Assembly (NCBI RefSeq): GCF_004341845.1
Contig: NZ_SLVB01000007.1
Location: forward strand, 62,001 to 126,000
Reading direction: 5' to 3'
Source: Novosphingobium sp. PhB165
Lineage (GTDB): Bacteria > Pseudomonadota > Alphaproteobacteria > Sphingomonadales > Sphingomonadaceae
Length of the DNA stretch: 64,000 nucleotides
The notes under the pieces are model-generated. The model made no database searches. It was given only the letters and a program-made list of their open reading frames with translations, and was not told the DNA's origin. The translations under genes were made by a program, and so were the position numbers. Shown in pieces: positions 47,425-56,162 of the stretch. The first letter of the stretch is position 1, and each line of letters opens with the position of its first letter.

Positions 47425-49512
47425 ATGCAGTTGAGCCCCGTTACCCGCCGCGCGGCCCTTGCCCGGCTGATGGCCGGCGCCACGTTTGCCGCCGCGAGCG
47501 GGCCGATGCTGTCGGGGCAAGTCTGGGCGGCGACTGCCTCCACCGTGAAGCTGACCGACGGCACCCTGACCACCGAGTTCGACGCGGCCATGCGTTCGCG
47601 CCTGCTGTATCGTGACCGTGAGATTGCGCCCTGGGCGGCCGCCGATGCACTTTTCCCGCTGGAAGGCGCCGCTTTCGACCGCTTCGTGCGGCTCGACCAA
47701 AGCGAAGCCGCTGTTCCCGGAGGCCGCCGCCATGTCCTGCGCGCTACGGCGGGCGGCACGCTGGAGCAGGAGATCGCGATCACGTTCATCGATCGCTTCC
47801 CCGGCCTTGCGATCTATGACGTGCGCTACCGCAACACCGGCGACAAGCCCCTGCCCTTGTCCGCTTGGCGTCTGGCCATGCACGATCTGCACAATCACCC
47901 CGATGGCGCCTGGAGCTTTGCGGGCGCATCCTATCCCGATCGCCGCGACTGGGTGCAGAAAGTCGGCCCCGGCTTCGAACAGCGCAACTTCATGGGCATG
48001 AATGGCTCCGACTATGGCGGCGGGACGCCGGTTGCGGTCGCTTGGCGGCGTGATGTCGGGCTGGCGGTGGGACATCTCGAAACCGTGCCCCGCCTCGTCG
48101 CCCTGCCCGTTTCGGCGCAGCCCGGCGGCACGCGCATCGGCATGACCGGTGACGCGCGGGAGGTCCTGTCCCCCGGCGCCTCACTGGCGCTGCCGAGCGC
48201 CTTCGTGATGGCGCATGAAGGCGACCATTTCCGCCCGCTTGACGCCTATCGCCAGCTGATGGCCGATCGCGGCCTGAAGGCACCGGCGATCCCGGAATCA
48301 AGCTACGGCCCAATCTGGTGCGCCTGGGGCTATGAGCGCAAATTCACGCCCGAACAGATCTATGGTGCGCTGCCCAAGGCGAAGGAAATCGGCTTCGAGT
48401 GGGCGGTGATCGACGACGGCTGGCAGGTCGCGGATGGCGACTGGCGCGTCGATCGCACCCGCTTCCCGCGCGGCGACGCCGACATGAAGGCCTTCGCCGA
48501 TCGCATCAAGGCCGACGGTATGCGCCCCCGCCTCTGGCTGGCGCCGCTGGCGGCCGATCCCGGCACTCCGTTGCTGCGCGACCATTCAGACATGCTGCTG
48601 CTTGACCGCGACGGCGCCGCGCAGAACGTGACCTGGTGGAACGCCTTTACGCTGTGCCCGGCCTACCAGCCCACAATCGACTATTTCCGCGGTGTTGTCC
48701 GCACGATCATCGGCGAATGGGGCTTTGAGGGGCTCAAGCTCGACGGCCAGCACCTCAACGGCGTCGCGCCCTGCCACAACCCGGCCCACAACCACGCGCG
48801 GCCCGAGGAATCGTACGAGAAGCTGCAGGATTTCTGGAAAGCGATCTACGACGAGGTCATGGCGATCAACCCGCAGGCCGTCGTCGAGATCTGCCCCTGC
48901 GGAGACAGTTTTGCCTTCCACAATATCCCGGCGATGAACAACACGCCCGCCTCGGACCCGACCTCTTCCTGGCAGGTGCGATCGAAGGGCAAGACCTTCA
49001 AGGCGCTGATGGGGCCATCCGCACCCTATTCCGGCGACCATGTCGAACTGACCGAGACGGGCAACGATTTCGCCTCGACCTACGGCATCGGCGCTATCCC
49101 CTCGACCAAGTTCACCTGGCCGGAGGACACGCCTACACCGTCCGAACCGCTGCCACCCGGCGGGTTCAAGCTTACGGCCGAGAAGGAAAAACTCTGGCGC
49201 AAGTGGATCGACCTCTACCGTGAAAACATGCTGGCCAAGGGCACCTACCTTGGCGGGCTGTACGACATCGGCTTCGACAAGCCCGAGGCCCACGCGATCG
49301 CGAAGAACGGCGAACTGCACTACGCCTTTTATGCCGAAAAGTGGGACGGACCGATAAGCCTGCGCGGGCTGGAATCGGGACGATACAGCCTGACCGACGG
49401 CTTCACGGGGCAGCCGCTGGGCAGTGCCACGGCAAAGCAGAATACGATCCCCGCCAAGTTCGAGCGGTTCCTGCTCGTCCGCGCCACTCCGGCCAAGGAA
49501 GCCAAGGCATGA
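47425..49512 (+). CDS. Exported clan-D glycosidase (alpha-galactosidase / alpha-N-acetylgalactosaminidase-like)
   Basis: 695 residues of the GH36/GH27-like clan D. Twin-arginine-like signal (RRAALARLMAGATF). An N-terminal beta-sandwich of about 280 residues is followed by the TIM barrel: PIWCAWGYERKFTPEQIYGA, EWAVIDDGWQVADGDWRVD, LWLAPLAA, and the catalytic nucleophile Asp440 in GLKLDGQHLNG. ICPCGDSF and a later Asp-containing loop (PASDPTSSWQVRSK) supply the acid/base region. A normal GH36 has a W..GDD..W element and here the counterpart DGWQ is kept. By context (agaZ, agaS, kinase downstream; AgaR operator upstream) an alpha-N-acetylgalactosaminidase activity is attractive, but alpha-galactosidase fits the sequence too. 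Its stop overlaps the transporter ATG. Confidence 0.83.
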   Translation: MQLSPVTRRAALARLMAGATFAAASGPMLSGQVWAATASTVKLTDGTLTTEFDAAMRSRLLYRDREIAPWAAADALFPLEGAAFDRFVRLDQSEAAVPGGRRHVLRATAGGTLEQEIAITFIDRFPGLAIYDVRYRNTGDKPLPLSAWRLAMHDLHNHPDGAWSFAGASYPDRRDWVQKVGPGFEQRNFMGMNGSDYGGGTPVAVAWRRDVGLAVGHLETVPRLVALPVSAQPGGTRIGMTGDAREVLSPGASLALPSAFVMAHEGDHFRPLDAYRQLMADRGLKAPAIPESSYGPIWCAWGYERKFTPEQIYGALPKAKEIGFEWAVIDDGWQVADGDWRVDRTRFPRGDADMKAFADRIKADGMRPRLWLAPLAADPGTPLLRDHSDMLLLDRDGAAQNVTWWNAFTLCPAYQPTIDYFRGVVRTIIGEWGFEGLKLDGQHLNGVAPCHNPAHNHARPEESYEKLQDFWKAIYDEVMAINPQAVVEICPCGDSFAFHNIPAMNNTPASDPTSSWQVRSKGKTFKALMGPSAPYSGDHVELTETGNDFASTYGIGAIPSTKFTWPEDTPTPSEPLPPGGFKLTAEKEKLWRKWIDLYRENMLAKGTYLGGLYDIGFDKPEAHAIAKNGELHYAFYAEKWDGPISLRGLESGRYSLTDGFTGQPLGSATAKQNTIPAKFERFLLVRATPAKEAKA

Positions 49513-50426
49513 ACGCTCTTACCGCACCGTCGAACCGGGCCTGGCTGGTCAACGCCCTCGTCACCGTGGTGCTCTGGGGTATCTGGGGGGCATTCTCCGG
49601 CCTTTCTCCCCAGCACGGGTTTCCCGAAACGCTGGTCTATTGCGTCTGGGCGCTGACGATGATCCCGCCCGCCCTGGTAGTTTTGGCGCAGGTGCGCTGG
49701 GCGCTGGACGTTACGCCGCGCGCCATTGCCTATGGGCTTGCGGTGGGCCTGCTGGGGGCCGGCGGACAGATGGTGCTGTTCTACGCCGTCGCGCGCGGGC
49801 CAGCCTATCTGATCTTCCCGATCATCTCGCTCTCTCCGGTGGTGACCATCGCGCTGTCCTTCGTGCTGATGCGCGAGAGGACCGGCAAGCTGGGCGCGCT
49901 GGGCATCGTGCTGGCCCTGCTGGCGCTGCCCACGTTCGACTTCGCGCCCGGCGGCAGCGGCGCCGCTTCTGCAGCGTGGCTGATCCCGGCGATGGTAGTG
50001 ATGCTATGCTGGGGCGTGCAGGCCTACTTCATGAAGGCCGCCAACAACGTGATGTCGGCAGAAAGCATCTTCGTCTACATGACGATTTCCGCCCTCGTAC
50101 TCATGCCCGCAGCCTGGGCGATGACCGATTTCACGCACCCGGTGAACTGGGGCTGGGACGGTCCGGGTCTGGCCGCCGTGATTCAGGTCCTCAACGCAGT
50201 CGGCGCGCTCACGCTGGTTTTCGCCTTCCGCTACGGCAAGGCGATCATCGTCGCGCCGCTCTCGAATGCGGGCGCGCCGCTGGCCACAGCATTGCTTTCG
50301 CTCGCCGTGCTGGGCGTCATGCCCGGCCCGCTCAAGAGCCTGGGCATCGGCCTCGCGCTGCTCGCCTCGCTGCTTCTCGCCATCGAACCCGACGCCGAAG
50401 ACGAAGACGCCATTCCTGCGGAATGA
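49509..50426 (+). CDS. EamA/DMT-family permease
   Basis: 305 residues with ten predicted membrane helices in two halves of five, as in the EamA (drug/metabolite) superfamily: first half starts LVNALVTVVLWGIWGAFSGL, second half AWLIPAMVVMLCWGVQAYFM. Members include nucleotide-sugar, amino-acid and sugar transporters. The ATG overlaps the stop of the glycosidase gene (ATGA), so it is expressed with it. It probably carries the released monosaccharide (galactosamine or N-acetylgalactosamine) over the inner membrane; no PTS or ABC importer is seen in this locus. Ends in an acidic tail (EPDAEDEDAIPAE). Confidence 0.82.
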   Translation: MNALTAPSNRAWLVNALVTVVLWGIWGAFSGLSPQHGFPETLVYCVWALTMIPPALVVLAQVRWALDVTPRAIAYGLAVGLLGAGGQMVLFYAVARGPAYLIFPIISLSPVVTIALSFVLMRERTGKLGALGIVLALLALPTFDFAPGGSGAASAAWLIPAMVVMLCWGVQAYFMKAANNVMSAESIFVYMTISALVLMPAAWAMTDFTHPVNWGWDGPGLAAVIQVLNAVGALTLVFAFRYGKAIIVAPLSNAGAPLATALLSLAVLGVMPGPLKSLGIGLALLASLLLAIEPDAEDEDAIPAE

Positions 50427-50428
50427 TG

Positions 50429-50466
50429 GTTTCGATTAGTTTCGATTAGTTGCGTTTTAGATTTCG
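50429..50466 (+). promoter_or_regulatory. AgaR-type direct repeats upstream of agaZ
   Basis: Decamer-like repeats GTTTCGATTA, GTTTCGATTA, then GTTGCGTTTTA and GATTTCG in line, in the 72-bp gap before the GTG of agaZ. Same TTTCG core as the operators at 45159-45216 and 47291-47335. Confidence 0.72.
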
Positions 50467-50498
50467 CTACGCTAGCCCTGATTGCGAAAGGAAGCGAT

Positions 50499-51794
50499 GT
50501 GAAAGCGATTCGAGATATCGTGCTGCGGCACAAGGCGGGCGAACGCATCGGCGTGACTTCGGTATGTTGCGCGCATCCGCTGGCGATCGAGGCGGCGCTC
50601 CGTCACGCGCTGGGAACCGGTCAGGAAGTCCTCCTCGTCGAGGCGACCTGCAACCAGGTGAACCAGGAAGGCGGCTACACCGGAATGACCCCCGCCGATT
50701 ACCGCGACTTCGTGCGCGAAATCGCCCGGCGCGTGGGTTTCCCGCTTGACCGTCTGGCACTGGGCGGCGACCACCTCGGCCCCAACCCCTGGACGGCGCT
50801 TCCCGCTGCCGAGGCCATGGAGCGTGCCGAGGTCATGGTTGCGGCTTACGTCCGTGCCGGGTTCGGCAAGATCCATCTCGACTGCTCGATGAGCTGCGCG
50901 GACGATCCCGTGCCGCTGCCCGAACGCACTATCGCCGAGCGCGCCGCACGTCTGTGCCGCGCAGCGGAAGACGCCTTCCAGCCCGACAGCGAGAGCGGGG
51001 CGGACGACGCGCCGGTCTATGTCATCGGCACCGAAGTTCCCGTCCCGGGCGGCGCTGCCGAGGATCTTGAGGAACTGGCCGTCACCGATCCGGCAGACGC
51101 CATCGCCACCGTCGAGATGCACCGCGACATGTTCGCGGAAGCCGGCCTGTCCGCCGCGTGGGACCGCGTGATCGCCACCGTCGTCCAGCCCGGGGTCGAA
51201 TTCGATCACGACAAGGTGGTCGACTATCGGCCCGAGCGGGCCGCCAACCTCAGCCGCGCGATCGAGCCGATTGCCGGGCTCGTCTACGAGGCGCACTCAA
51301 CCGATTATCAGACCGCCGATGCGCTCTCGGCGCTGGTGCGCGATCATTTCGCGGTGCTCAAGGTCGGCCCCGGCGTGACCTTCGCGCTGCGCGAAGCGCT
51401 CTGGGCGCTCGATGCCATCGAGGCGGAAACGATCCCCGCGTCCGGCCGCGCCGCCTTGCGCGAAGTCGCGCTCGATCGCATGCATGCAGAGCCCGGCAAC
51501 TGGCGCAAGTATTACCATGCAGAAGGCGCGGCGCTGAACCTGCAATTGCAGTACAGCCTCTCGGACCGCATTCGCTACTACTGGCCGGACGAACAGATCC
51601 TTGCCGCGCAAGAACAGCTGTTCGCCAACTTGCGCGCTACGCCGCCTTCCCTGCCCTTGGTCAGTCAGCACCTGCCGCTCGCTTACGCGGCCGTGCGCAG
51701 CGGCGACGCCACACTCGACCCAGCCGACCTTGTTCTGGCGCATATAGCCGCCACTCTCGATGCCTATCATGGAGCTTGTCACCCCAATGCCTGA
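50499..51794 (+). CDS. agaZ: D-tagatose-bisphosphate aldolase non-catalytic subunit (AgaZ/GatZ)
   Basis: 431 residues, cytoplasmic class II aldolase-associated TIM-barrel protein. It contains IGVTSVCCAHPLAIEAALRH, VLLVEATCNQVNQEGGYTGM, LALGGDHLGPNPWTALPA, YVRAGFGKIHLDCSMSCADD, VIGTEVPVPGGA and YEAHSTDYQT, all conserved in the AgaZ/GatZ/KbaZ family. Start GTG 50499 has AAAGGAAGC before it. The protein stabilises or replaces the catalytic aldolase (AgaY/GatY) that cleaves tagatose-1,6-bisphosphate; the catalytic partner is not seen here. Overlaps the agaS start by a few bases. Length normal. Confidence 0.93.
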   Translation: MKAIRDIVLRHKAGERIGVTSVCCAHPLAIEAALRHALGTGQEVLLVEATCNQVNQEGGYTGMTPADYRDFVREIARRVGFPLDRLALGGDHLGPNPWTALPAAEAMERAEVMVAAYVRAGFGKIHLDCSMSCADDPVPLPERTIAERAARLCRAAEDAFQPDSESGADDAPVYVIGTEVPVPGGAAEDLEELAVTDPADAIATVEMHRDMFAEAGLSAAWDRVIATVVQPGVEFDHDKVVDYRPERAANLSRAIEPIAGLVYEAHSTDYQTADALSALVRDHFAVLKVGPGVTFALREALWALDAIEAETIPASGRAALREVALDRMHAEPGNWRKYYHAEGAALNLQLQYSLSDRIRYYWPDEQILAAQEQLFANLRATPPSLPLVSQHLPLAYAAVRSGDATLDPADLVLAHIAATLDAYHGACHPNA

Positions 51795-52929
51795 CGCACC
51801 GCTGGCTCCCGAAATGCCGGGTCACAACGCCGAACCCTGGACTCGCCGCGAGATCGCGCAGCAGCCGGAAACGCTGCGCGCCACGCAGGCGATCCTGAAC
51901 GCCGAAAAAGCCGCAATCGAGGCCTTCGTTGCGCCGCTCCTCGCCAAATCCGGTGTCAGGATCGTGCTGACCGGTGCGGGCACTTCGGCCTTCATCGGCG
52001 AGTGCCTCGCGCCGTGGCTCTCGGGCCTGCTGGGCCGATCGGTGGAAGCGATCGCGACGACCGACATCGTCAGTTCGCCCGCGCTGTACTTGCGCCGCCA
52101 CGAGCCAACGCTGCTGGTCTCGTTCGGCCGTTCGGGCAGCAGCCCGGAAAGCGTGGCCGCTGCCGATCTGGTCGACGCGCATGTCGATGATGCCTACCAC
52201 CTCGTCATCACCTGCAACGCCGAAGGTGAACTGGCGCGCCGCGTTGGAAGCAACATGCACGTCGTCGTGCTGCCCGAGGCGACGCACGATCGCGGTTTCG
52301 CGATGACGTCGAGCTTCAGCGCGATGATGTTCGCTGCGCTTTCGATCCTGAGCGGTATCGATATGCTGGACGGCCGTATCGATGCCATCGCATCCGCCGT
52401 GGCCGAAACGCACGCCCGGAGCCTGCCGGTGGTCACAGATCTGGCCGCGCGCGGCTTCCGCCGCGTGGTCTATCTCGGCAGCGGGCCGTTCAAGGGGCTG
52501 GCGCGCGAAGCCGCACTAAAGCTGATGGAACTGAGCGACGGCGCAGTGGTGACCGCGTTCGACACCGCGCTCGGCTTCCGACACGGCCCGAAGACGATCA
52601 TCGATGCGCAGACGCTGGTGGTGGTCTTCGTCTCGAACGACCCGCTTACACGCCTCTACGATCTCGACATCATCGCCGAACTGCGCGCGGACGGCCGCAG
52701 CGGTGCAGTCATGGTGGTTTCCGCCAATCCGGACGACGCTGCAGAGGTCGCAGTGCCCGGTCTGGCCCGGGCAGTGGACGCGGACTTGCTGTTCCCGTTC
52801 ATCATCCCCGCACAATTGTTCGGGCTGGCAGTTTCGCTGGAGCTGGGACTGACGCCGGATCGCCCGAACGCCAGCGGCACCGTCAATCGCGTGGTACAGG
52901 GCGTGCGGATTCACGCGCAGCCCGCATGA
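51787..52929 (+). CDS. agaS: Sugar isomerase/deaminase of the AgaS family
   Basis: 380 residues, two SIS domains of the GlmS-isomerase type. AgaS converts galactosamine-6-phosphate to tagatose-6-phosphate with loss of ammonia. N-terminus PWTRREIAQQPETLRATQ then first SIS domain with IVLTGAGTSAFIGECLAPWL, SFGRSGSSPESVAAADL; second SIS domain with VVYLGSGPFKGLAREAALKL, TALGFRHGPKTIIDAQ. The ATG at 51787 overlaps the agaZ stop; ATG 51769 and ATG 51760 are alternatives and would overlap more. The order agaZ-agaS-kinase is characteristic of galactosamine/GalNAc pathways. Confidence 0.92.
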   Translation: MPDAPLAPEMPGHNAEPWTRREIAQQPETLRATQAILNAEKAAIEAFVAPLLAKSGVRIVLTGAGTSAFIGECLAPWLSGLLGRSVEAIATTDIVSSPALYLRRHEPTLLVSFGRSGSSPESVAAADLVDAHVDDAYHLVITCNAEGELARRVGSNMHVVVLPEATHDRGFAMTSSFSAMMFAALSILSGIDMLDGRIDAIASAVAETHARSLPVVTDLAARGFRRVVYLGSGPFKGLAREAALKLMELSDGAVVTAFDTALGFRHGPKTIIDAQTLVVVFVSNDPLTRLYDLDIIAELRADGRSGAVMVVSANPDDAAEVAVPGLARAVDADLLFPFIIPAQLFGLAVSLELGLTPDRPNASGTVNRVVQGVRIHAQPA

Positions 52930-53858
52930 GCCAGAGCCTTTTCCTTGGCGTCGACGGCGGTGGGACCAAGACCGAGTTCGTCTGCATCGATGCAGCAGGA
53001 CAAGTCCTTGCCACCGCATTGACGGGGACGACCTATCATCTGCAGGTCGGCTTCGATGAAGTGGTGCGGCGTCTGGAATCCGGCCTCTCGCAGGTCTGCA
53101 CAGCGATCGGCACGCCGCGCGAGGCCATCGGCCATGCCTTCTTTGGGCTGCCAGCCTATGGCGAGGATCGCGCCATCGACCCGCGCCTTCATGCGGCATG
53201 CGGAGAAGTGCTCGGCCATAGCCGCTATGTGGTCGGCAACGACATGATCTGCGGCTGGGCCGGTTCGTTCGGCGGCGAGGACGGTATCAACATCGTCGCC
53301 GGAACCGGCTCGATCGGATATGGCGAGCGTCGGGGCCGAACCGCCCGGGTCGGCGGTTGGGGCGAAGTATTCAGCGACGAGGGATCGGCCTACTGGATCG
53401 CCATTCAGGGTCTTTCGCTGTTCACTCGCATGAGCGACGGGCGCACCCCTCGCGGCCCGCTGCACGAGAGGATCGTCGCGGCGCTCTCGCTTGAAGACGA
53501 TTTGGACCTTTGCGGACGGATCATGGGACCCGAAGGGATGGGTCGCAGTGAAATCGCCGGTCTTGCGGGGCTGGTCTCCGAGGCGGCTGCCGCCGGCGAC
53601 CATGCGGCGCGGGCCATCCTCGACAAGGCGGCATGTGAACTGGCCGACATGGCGACGGCGCTTCGCACGGAACTGCGTTTCCCCGAAGGCGAGGCAGTTC
53701 CGCTTTCGTGGTCGGGCGGTGTGTTGAGCCGGGAAGCCCGGGTCCGGGACGAGTTTTTGCGTATCGTCCACGAACGGGGGTTTTCAGCCAGCGAGCCTCG
53801 GTTCGCGCCAGGATATGGGGCGGCGCTGTACGCACGGAAACTGGCAGAGCGGAAGTAA
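52926..53858 (+). CDS. agaK: BadF/BadG-family N-acetyl-hexosamine kinase (AgaK-like)
   Basis: 310 residues of the BadF/BadG/BcrA/BcrD ATPase family (N-acetylglucosamine-kinase-like), which phosphorylates amino sugars. The phosphate-1 loop LFLGVDGGGTKTEF is at residues 6-18, phosphate-2 and sugar-binding parts are VVGNDMICGWAGSF and IVAGTGSIGYGERRGR, and adenosine-binding loop SWSGGVLSRE is near 245. Start ATG overlaps the agaS stop by 4 bp. In Shewanella-type GalNAc loci the kinase AgaK belongs to this family. Substrate GalNAc or galactosamine is inferred from neighbours. Confidence 0.85.
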   Translation: MSQSLFLGVDGGGTKTEFVCIDAAGQVLATALTGTTYHLQVGFDEVVRRLESGLSQVCTAIGTPREAIGHAFFGLPAYGEDRAIDPRLHAACGEVLGHSRYVVGNDMICGWAGSFGGEDGINIVAGTGSIGYGERRGRTARVGGWGEVFSDEGSAYWIAIQGLSLFTRMSDGRTPRGPLHERIVAALSLEDDLDLCGRIMGPEGMGRSEIAGLAGLVSEAAAAGDHAARAILDKAACELADMATALRTELRFPEGEAVPLSWSGGVLSREARVRDEFLRIVHERGFSASEPRFAPGYGAALYARKLAERK

Positions 53859-53959
53859 GAACCTGACCTGTTTGTCGGCCACCTGATCACTGCGGCAAAA
53901 TTTGCAGCTCGATCCAGCGCGCCGCCCTGCGGGAATTCCCCCGCCCAAGCTCTGAGATA

Positions 53960-53992
53960 GTTGGAATGCCGCATCGATGCGGCATTCCCAAC
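53960..53992. terminator. Near-perfect long palindrome after agaK
   Basis: GTTGGAATGCCGCATC and GATGCGGCATTCCCAAC pair fully apart from one extra C, with an ATCGAT centre and no loop. It lies 101 bp behind the agaK stop and acts most likely as the terminator of the operon. Between it and 54236 I see no gene. Confidence 0.7.
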
Positions 53993-54236
53993 CAAACGGC
54001 GGCCGAGAGTGGATCTCGGGCGACTGATCGGAAGGACGGAGGGCAGCACCGCGCTCTTCTGGCTGTGATCAAGGAGGCCCGAGCCTGACGCAGGAAGGCT
54101 TGCAAAAATCCAGGGCAAAGTTACCAACCGTTCAGTAGATCAATCGCGGCAGGCAAGATGCTGCTTTTGGGAGTAGACGGATGGTTGCTTCGCCCTTCTG
54201 GAACGCCAGTCGCATTCGCACCCGCGAGACCTTGGC

Positions 54237-55892
54237 ATGATTGTGCAATATGTCCTGCGCGGCATCGCAGGCCGCCTGCTCAAGCTGCCTCCCAGAACGA
54301 ACACCATCCGAAGGGAGAAGGCGTTAGGGATCCCCATGCGCGATGGCACGACGCTGGTAGCCGACCGCTATTTTCCGGCCAAAGGGAAAGCCCGCGCGAC
54401 AGTCCTCATGAGGAGCCCCTACGGGCGCGGCTTCATCATCGGATTTTCGGCAGCCCTGCTCGCCGAACGGGGGCTCAATGTTGTCGTCCAGAGTGTTCGG
54501 GCCACTGACGGATCGGGTGGAGAATTCGATCCGGTCCGTCAGGAACGCGATGACGGCGTCGACACAGCACTCTGGGTTCGAGACCAGCCGTGGTTCGGGG
54601 GCAAGCTTTACCTTTTTGGTGGCAGTTACCTCGGCTTCGTTGCCTGGGCCCTTGCAAGCGAACGCCCCGACCTCGTGGACGGTGCGGCGCTCACCGTGAC
54701 CTCCTCTAACTTTGCGCAAGCACTGCGCGAAGGAGGCGGGCTCGCACTCTTCACCGCGCTCAGCTGGACCAGACAGATGCATGACAGCATCAGTACGGGC
54801 AAGTCCCCCTTCTTCGGCGGCAAGATGCTTGCCCCTTCAGCCTTTTCGCACCTGCCACTGGGTTCGATCGACAAGAACGCGTTTCAGGTCACGAACCGCT
54901 GGTGGCAGGACTGGATTGTACATGATCCCGATGACCGTTGGTGGGAAGCGATGGACTTCTCAAGCGGCGTGACACGTCTCGATGCGCCCGTCCTGCTTGT
55001 CGCTGGTTGGCAGGATCTGTTCCTGCCATACCAACTCGACGACTTTGCGGCACGCCAATCCGCCGGCCTGCCAACCTGGATCACGATCGGCCCTTGGGAG
55101 CATGGCGGGCCATCCGGATTGTTCGAGGGGCAACGTCAGTCAATCGAATTCCTGACCAGCCTTGCACGAGGAACATCCGCAAACCCGCTAGAGCGGGCAC
55201 CGGTAAGGCTTTACGTCCAGGGCGCTGGCGAGTGGCAGGAATACGAGCAATGGCCACCCCATTCAGGCGCGCCGCTTCGAATGCATCTTCATGCAGACGG
55301 CGGTCTTTCACACAATGCCGCTGACGCGCACGAGGGGTCGACGCACTACAGGTACGATCCCTCCGATCCTACGCCTTCGCTCTACGGTCCCGTCACGGTC
55401 CCGGCAAAATCGCGCGACTTATCCGCTTATGACATGTGCAGTGACCGGGCGAAATTCACCTCGCCGTCGCTCCGGAAGGATTTCGAGATCATCGGCGCGG
55501 TGGACGCCGAACTTTATGTCCGCACGAGCAGGCCTTGGACGGACTTCTACGTCGCATTTTGCCAAGTGCACGAAAACGGTTCGGCCATCCATATCTGCGA
55601 CGGTTACGTTCGCCTGGACGAGCATGTTTCACCCGCGGACGCAGATGGCGTGCGCAAGGTCACCGTTCGGTGCTGGCCGACCGCATGGTTGTTACCTGCA
55701 GGCGCCCGCTTGCGGATCTACGTCACCAGCGCCTGTTTCCCGCGCTATGCGCGCAACTGTGGCACGGGCGAACCTCTCGCGACAGCTACGCAGATGGCCG
55801 CAAACGACGTCGAAATCCTGCATACGCAGGATCACCCCTCGTGCCTCATGCTCTACCCGTCTGACGGTATTCCCCCGGTCTTTGCAGACTGA
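54237..55892 (+). CDS. CocE/NonD-family serine hydrolase
   Basis: 551 residues: alpha/beta hydrolase domain (about 30-310) plus a C-terminal jelly-roll of the X-Pro dipeptidyl-peptidase type (about 330-551). Catalytic Ser130 is in GGSYLGF, Asp260 in AGWQDLF and His289 in GPWEHGG. The family includes cocaine esterase, glutaryl-acylases and alpha-amino-ester hydrolases; many members degrade esters or amides of aromatic acids. Substrate unknown. No signal peptide, so cytoplasmic. Isolated gene with 380 bp in front and no local regulator in view. Confidence 0.9.
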   Translation: MIVQYVLRGIAGRLLKLPPRTNTIRREKALGIPMRDGTTLVADRYFPAKGKARATVLMRSPYGRGFIIGFSAALLAERGLNVVVQSVRATDGSGGEFDPVRQERDDGVDTALWVRDQPWFGGKLYLFGGSYLGFVAWALASERPDLVDGAALTVTSSNFAQALREGGGLALFTALSWTRQMHDSISTGKSPFFGGKMLAPSAFSHLPLGSIDKNAFQVTNRWWQDWIVHDPDDRWWEAMDFSSGVTRLDAPVLLVAGWQDLFLPYQLDDFAARQSAGLPTWITIGPWEHGGPSGLFEGQRQSIEFLTSLARGTSANPLERAPVRLYVQGAGEWQEYEQWPPHSGAPLRMHLHADGGLSHNAADAHEGSTHYRYDPSDPTPSLYGPVTVPAKSRDLSAYDMCSDRAKFTSPSLRKDFEIIGAVDAELYVRTSRPWTDFYVAFCQVHENGSAIHICDGYVRLDEHVSPADADGVRKVTVRCWPTAWLLPAGARLRIYVTSACFPRYARNCGTGEPLATATQMAANDVEILHTQDHPSCLMLYPSDGIPPVFAD

Positions 55893-56162
55893 AAAGCATG
55901 CGTCCGCCCGAGCCAAAGGAAGTCGCAAATGCAATTCCGACCTGATATTGCGCCACAGCGGATTCTCAGTCTGCTGCAGTTCCAAGCTGCGCATTACGAT
56001 GCGTACGCAATTTAGTCGTTTAGCCGTTCGCCTAGCTGGCAAGCGTCTGTCTGGCGGTCAGCGGCACGACGTTCCCGGTGTGGCTAGAATTGTGGGCTCT
56101 CTGCTGGACAGCATCAGACGAAAAGTGGACGAAGCTTCCGTTCCGGAGCGCGAAGTTCCCCT

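Noticed and set aside
53859..54236. Minus-strand frames in the gap before the CocE gene
   Set aside because: Arg/Ser/Pro-rich translations without motif; the gap holds a long palindrome but no gene I can support.
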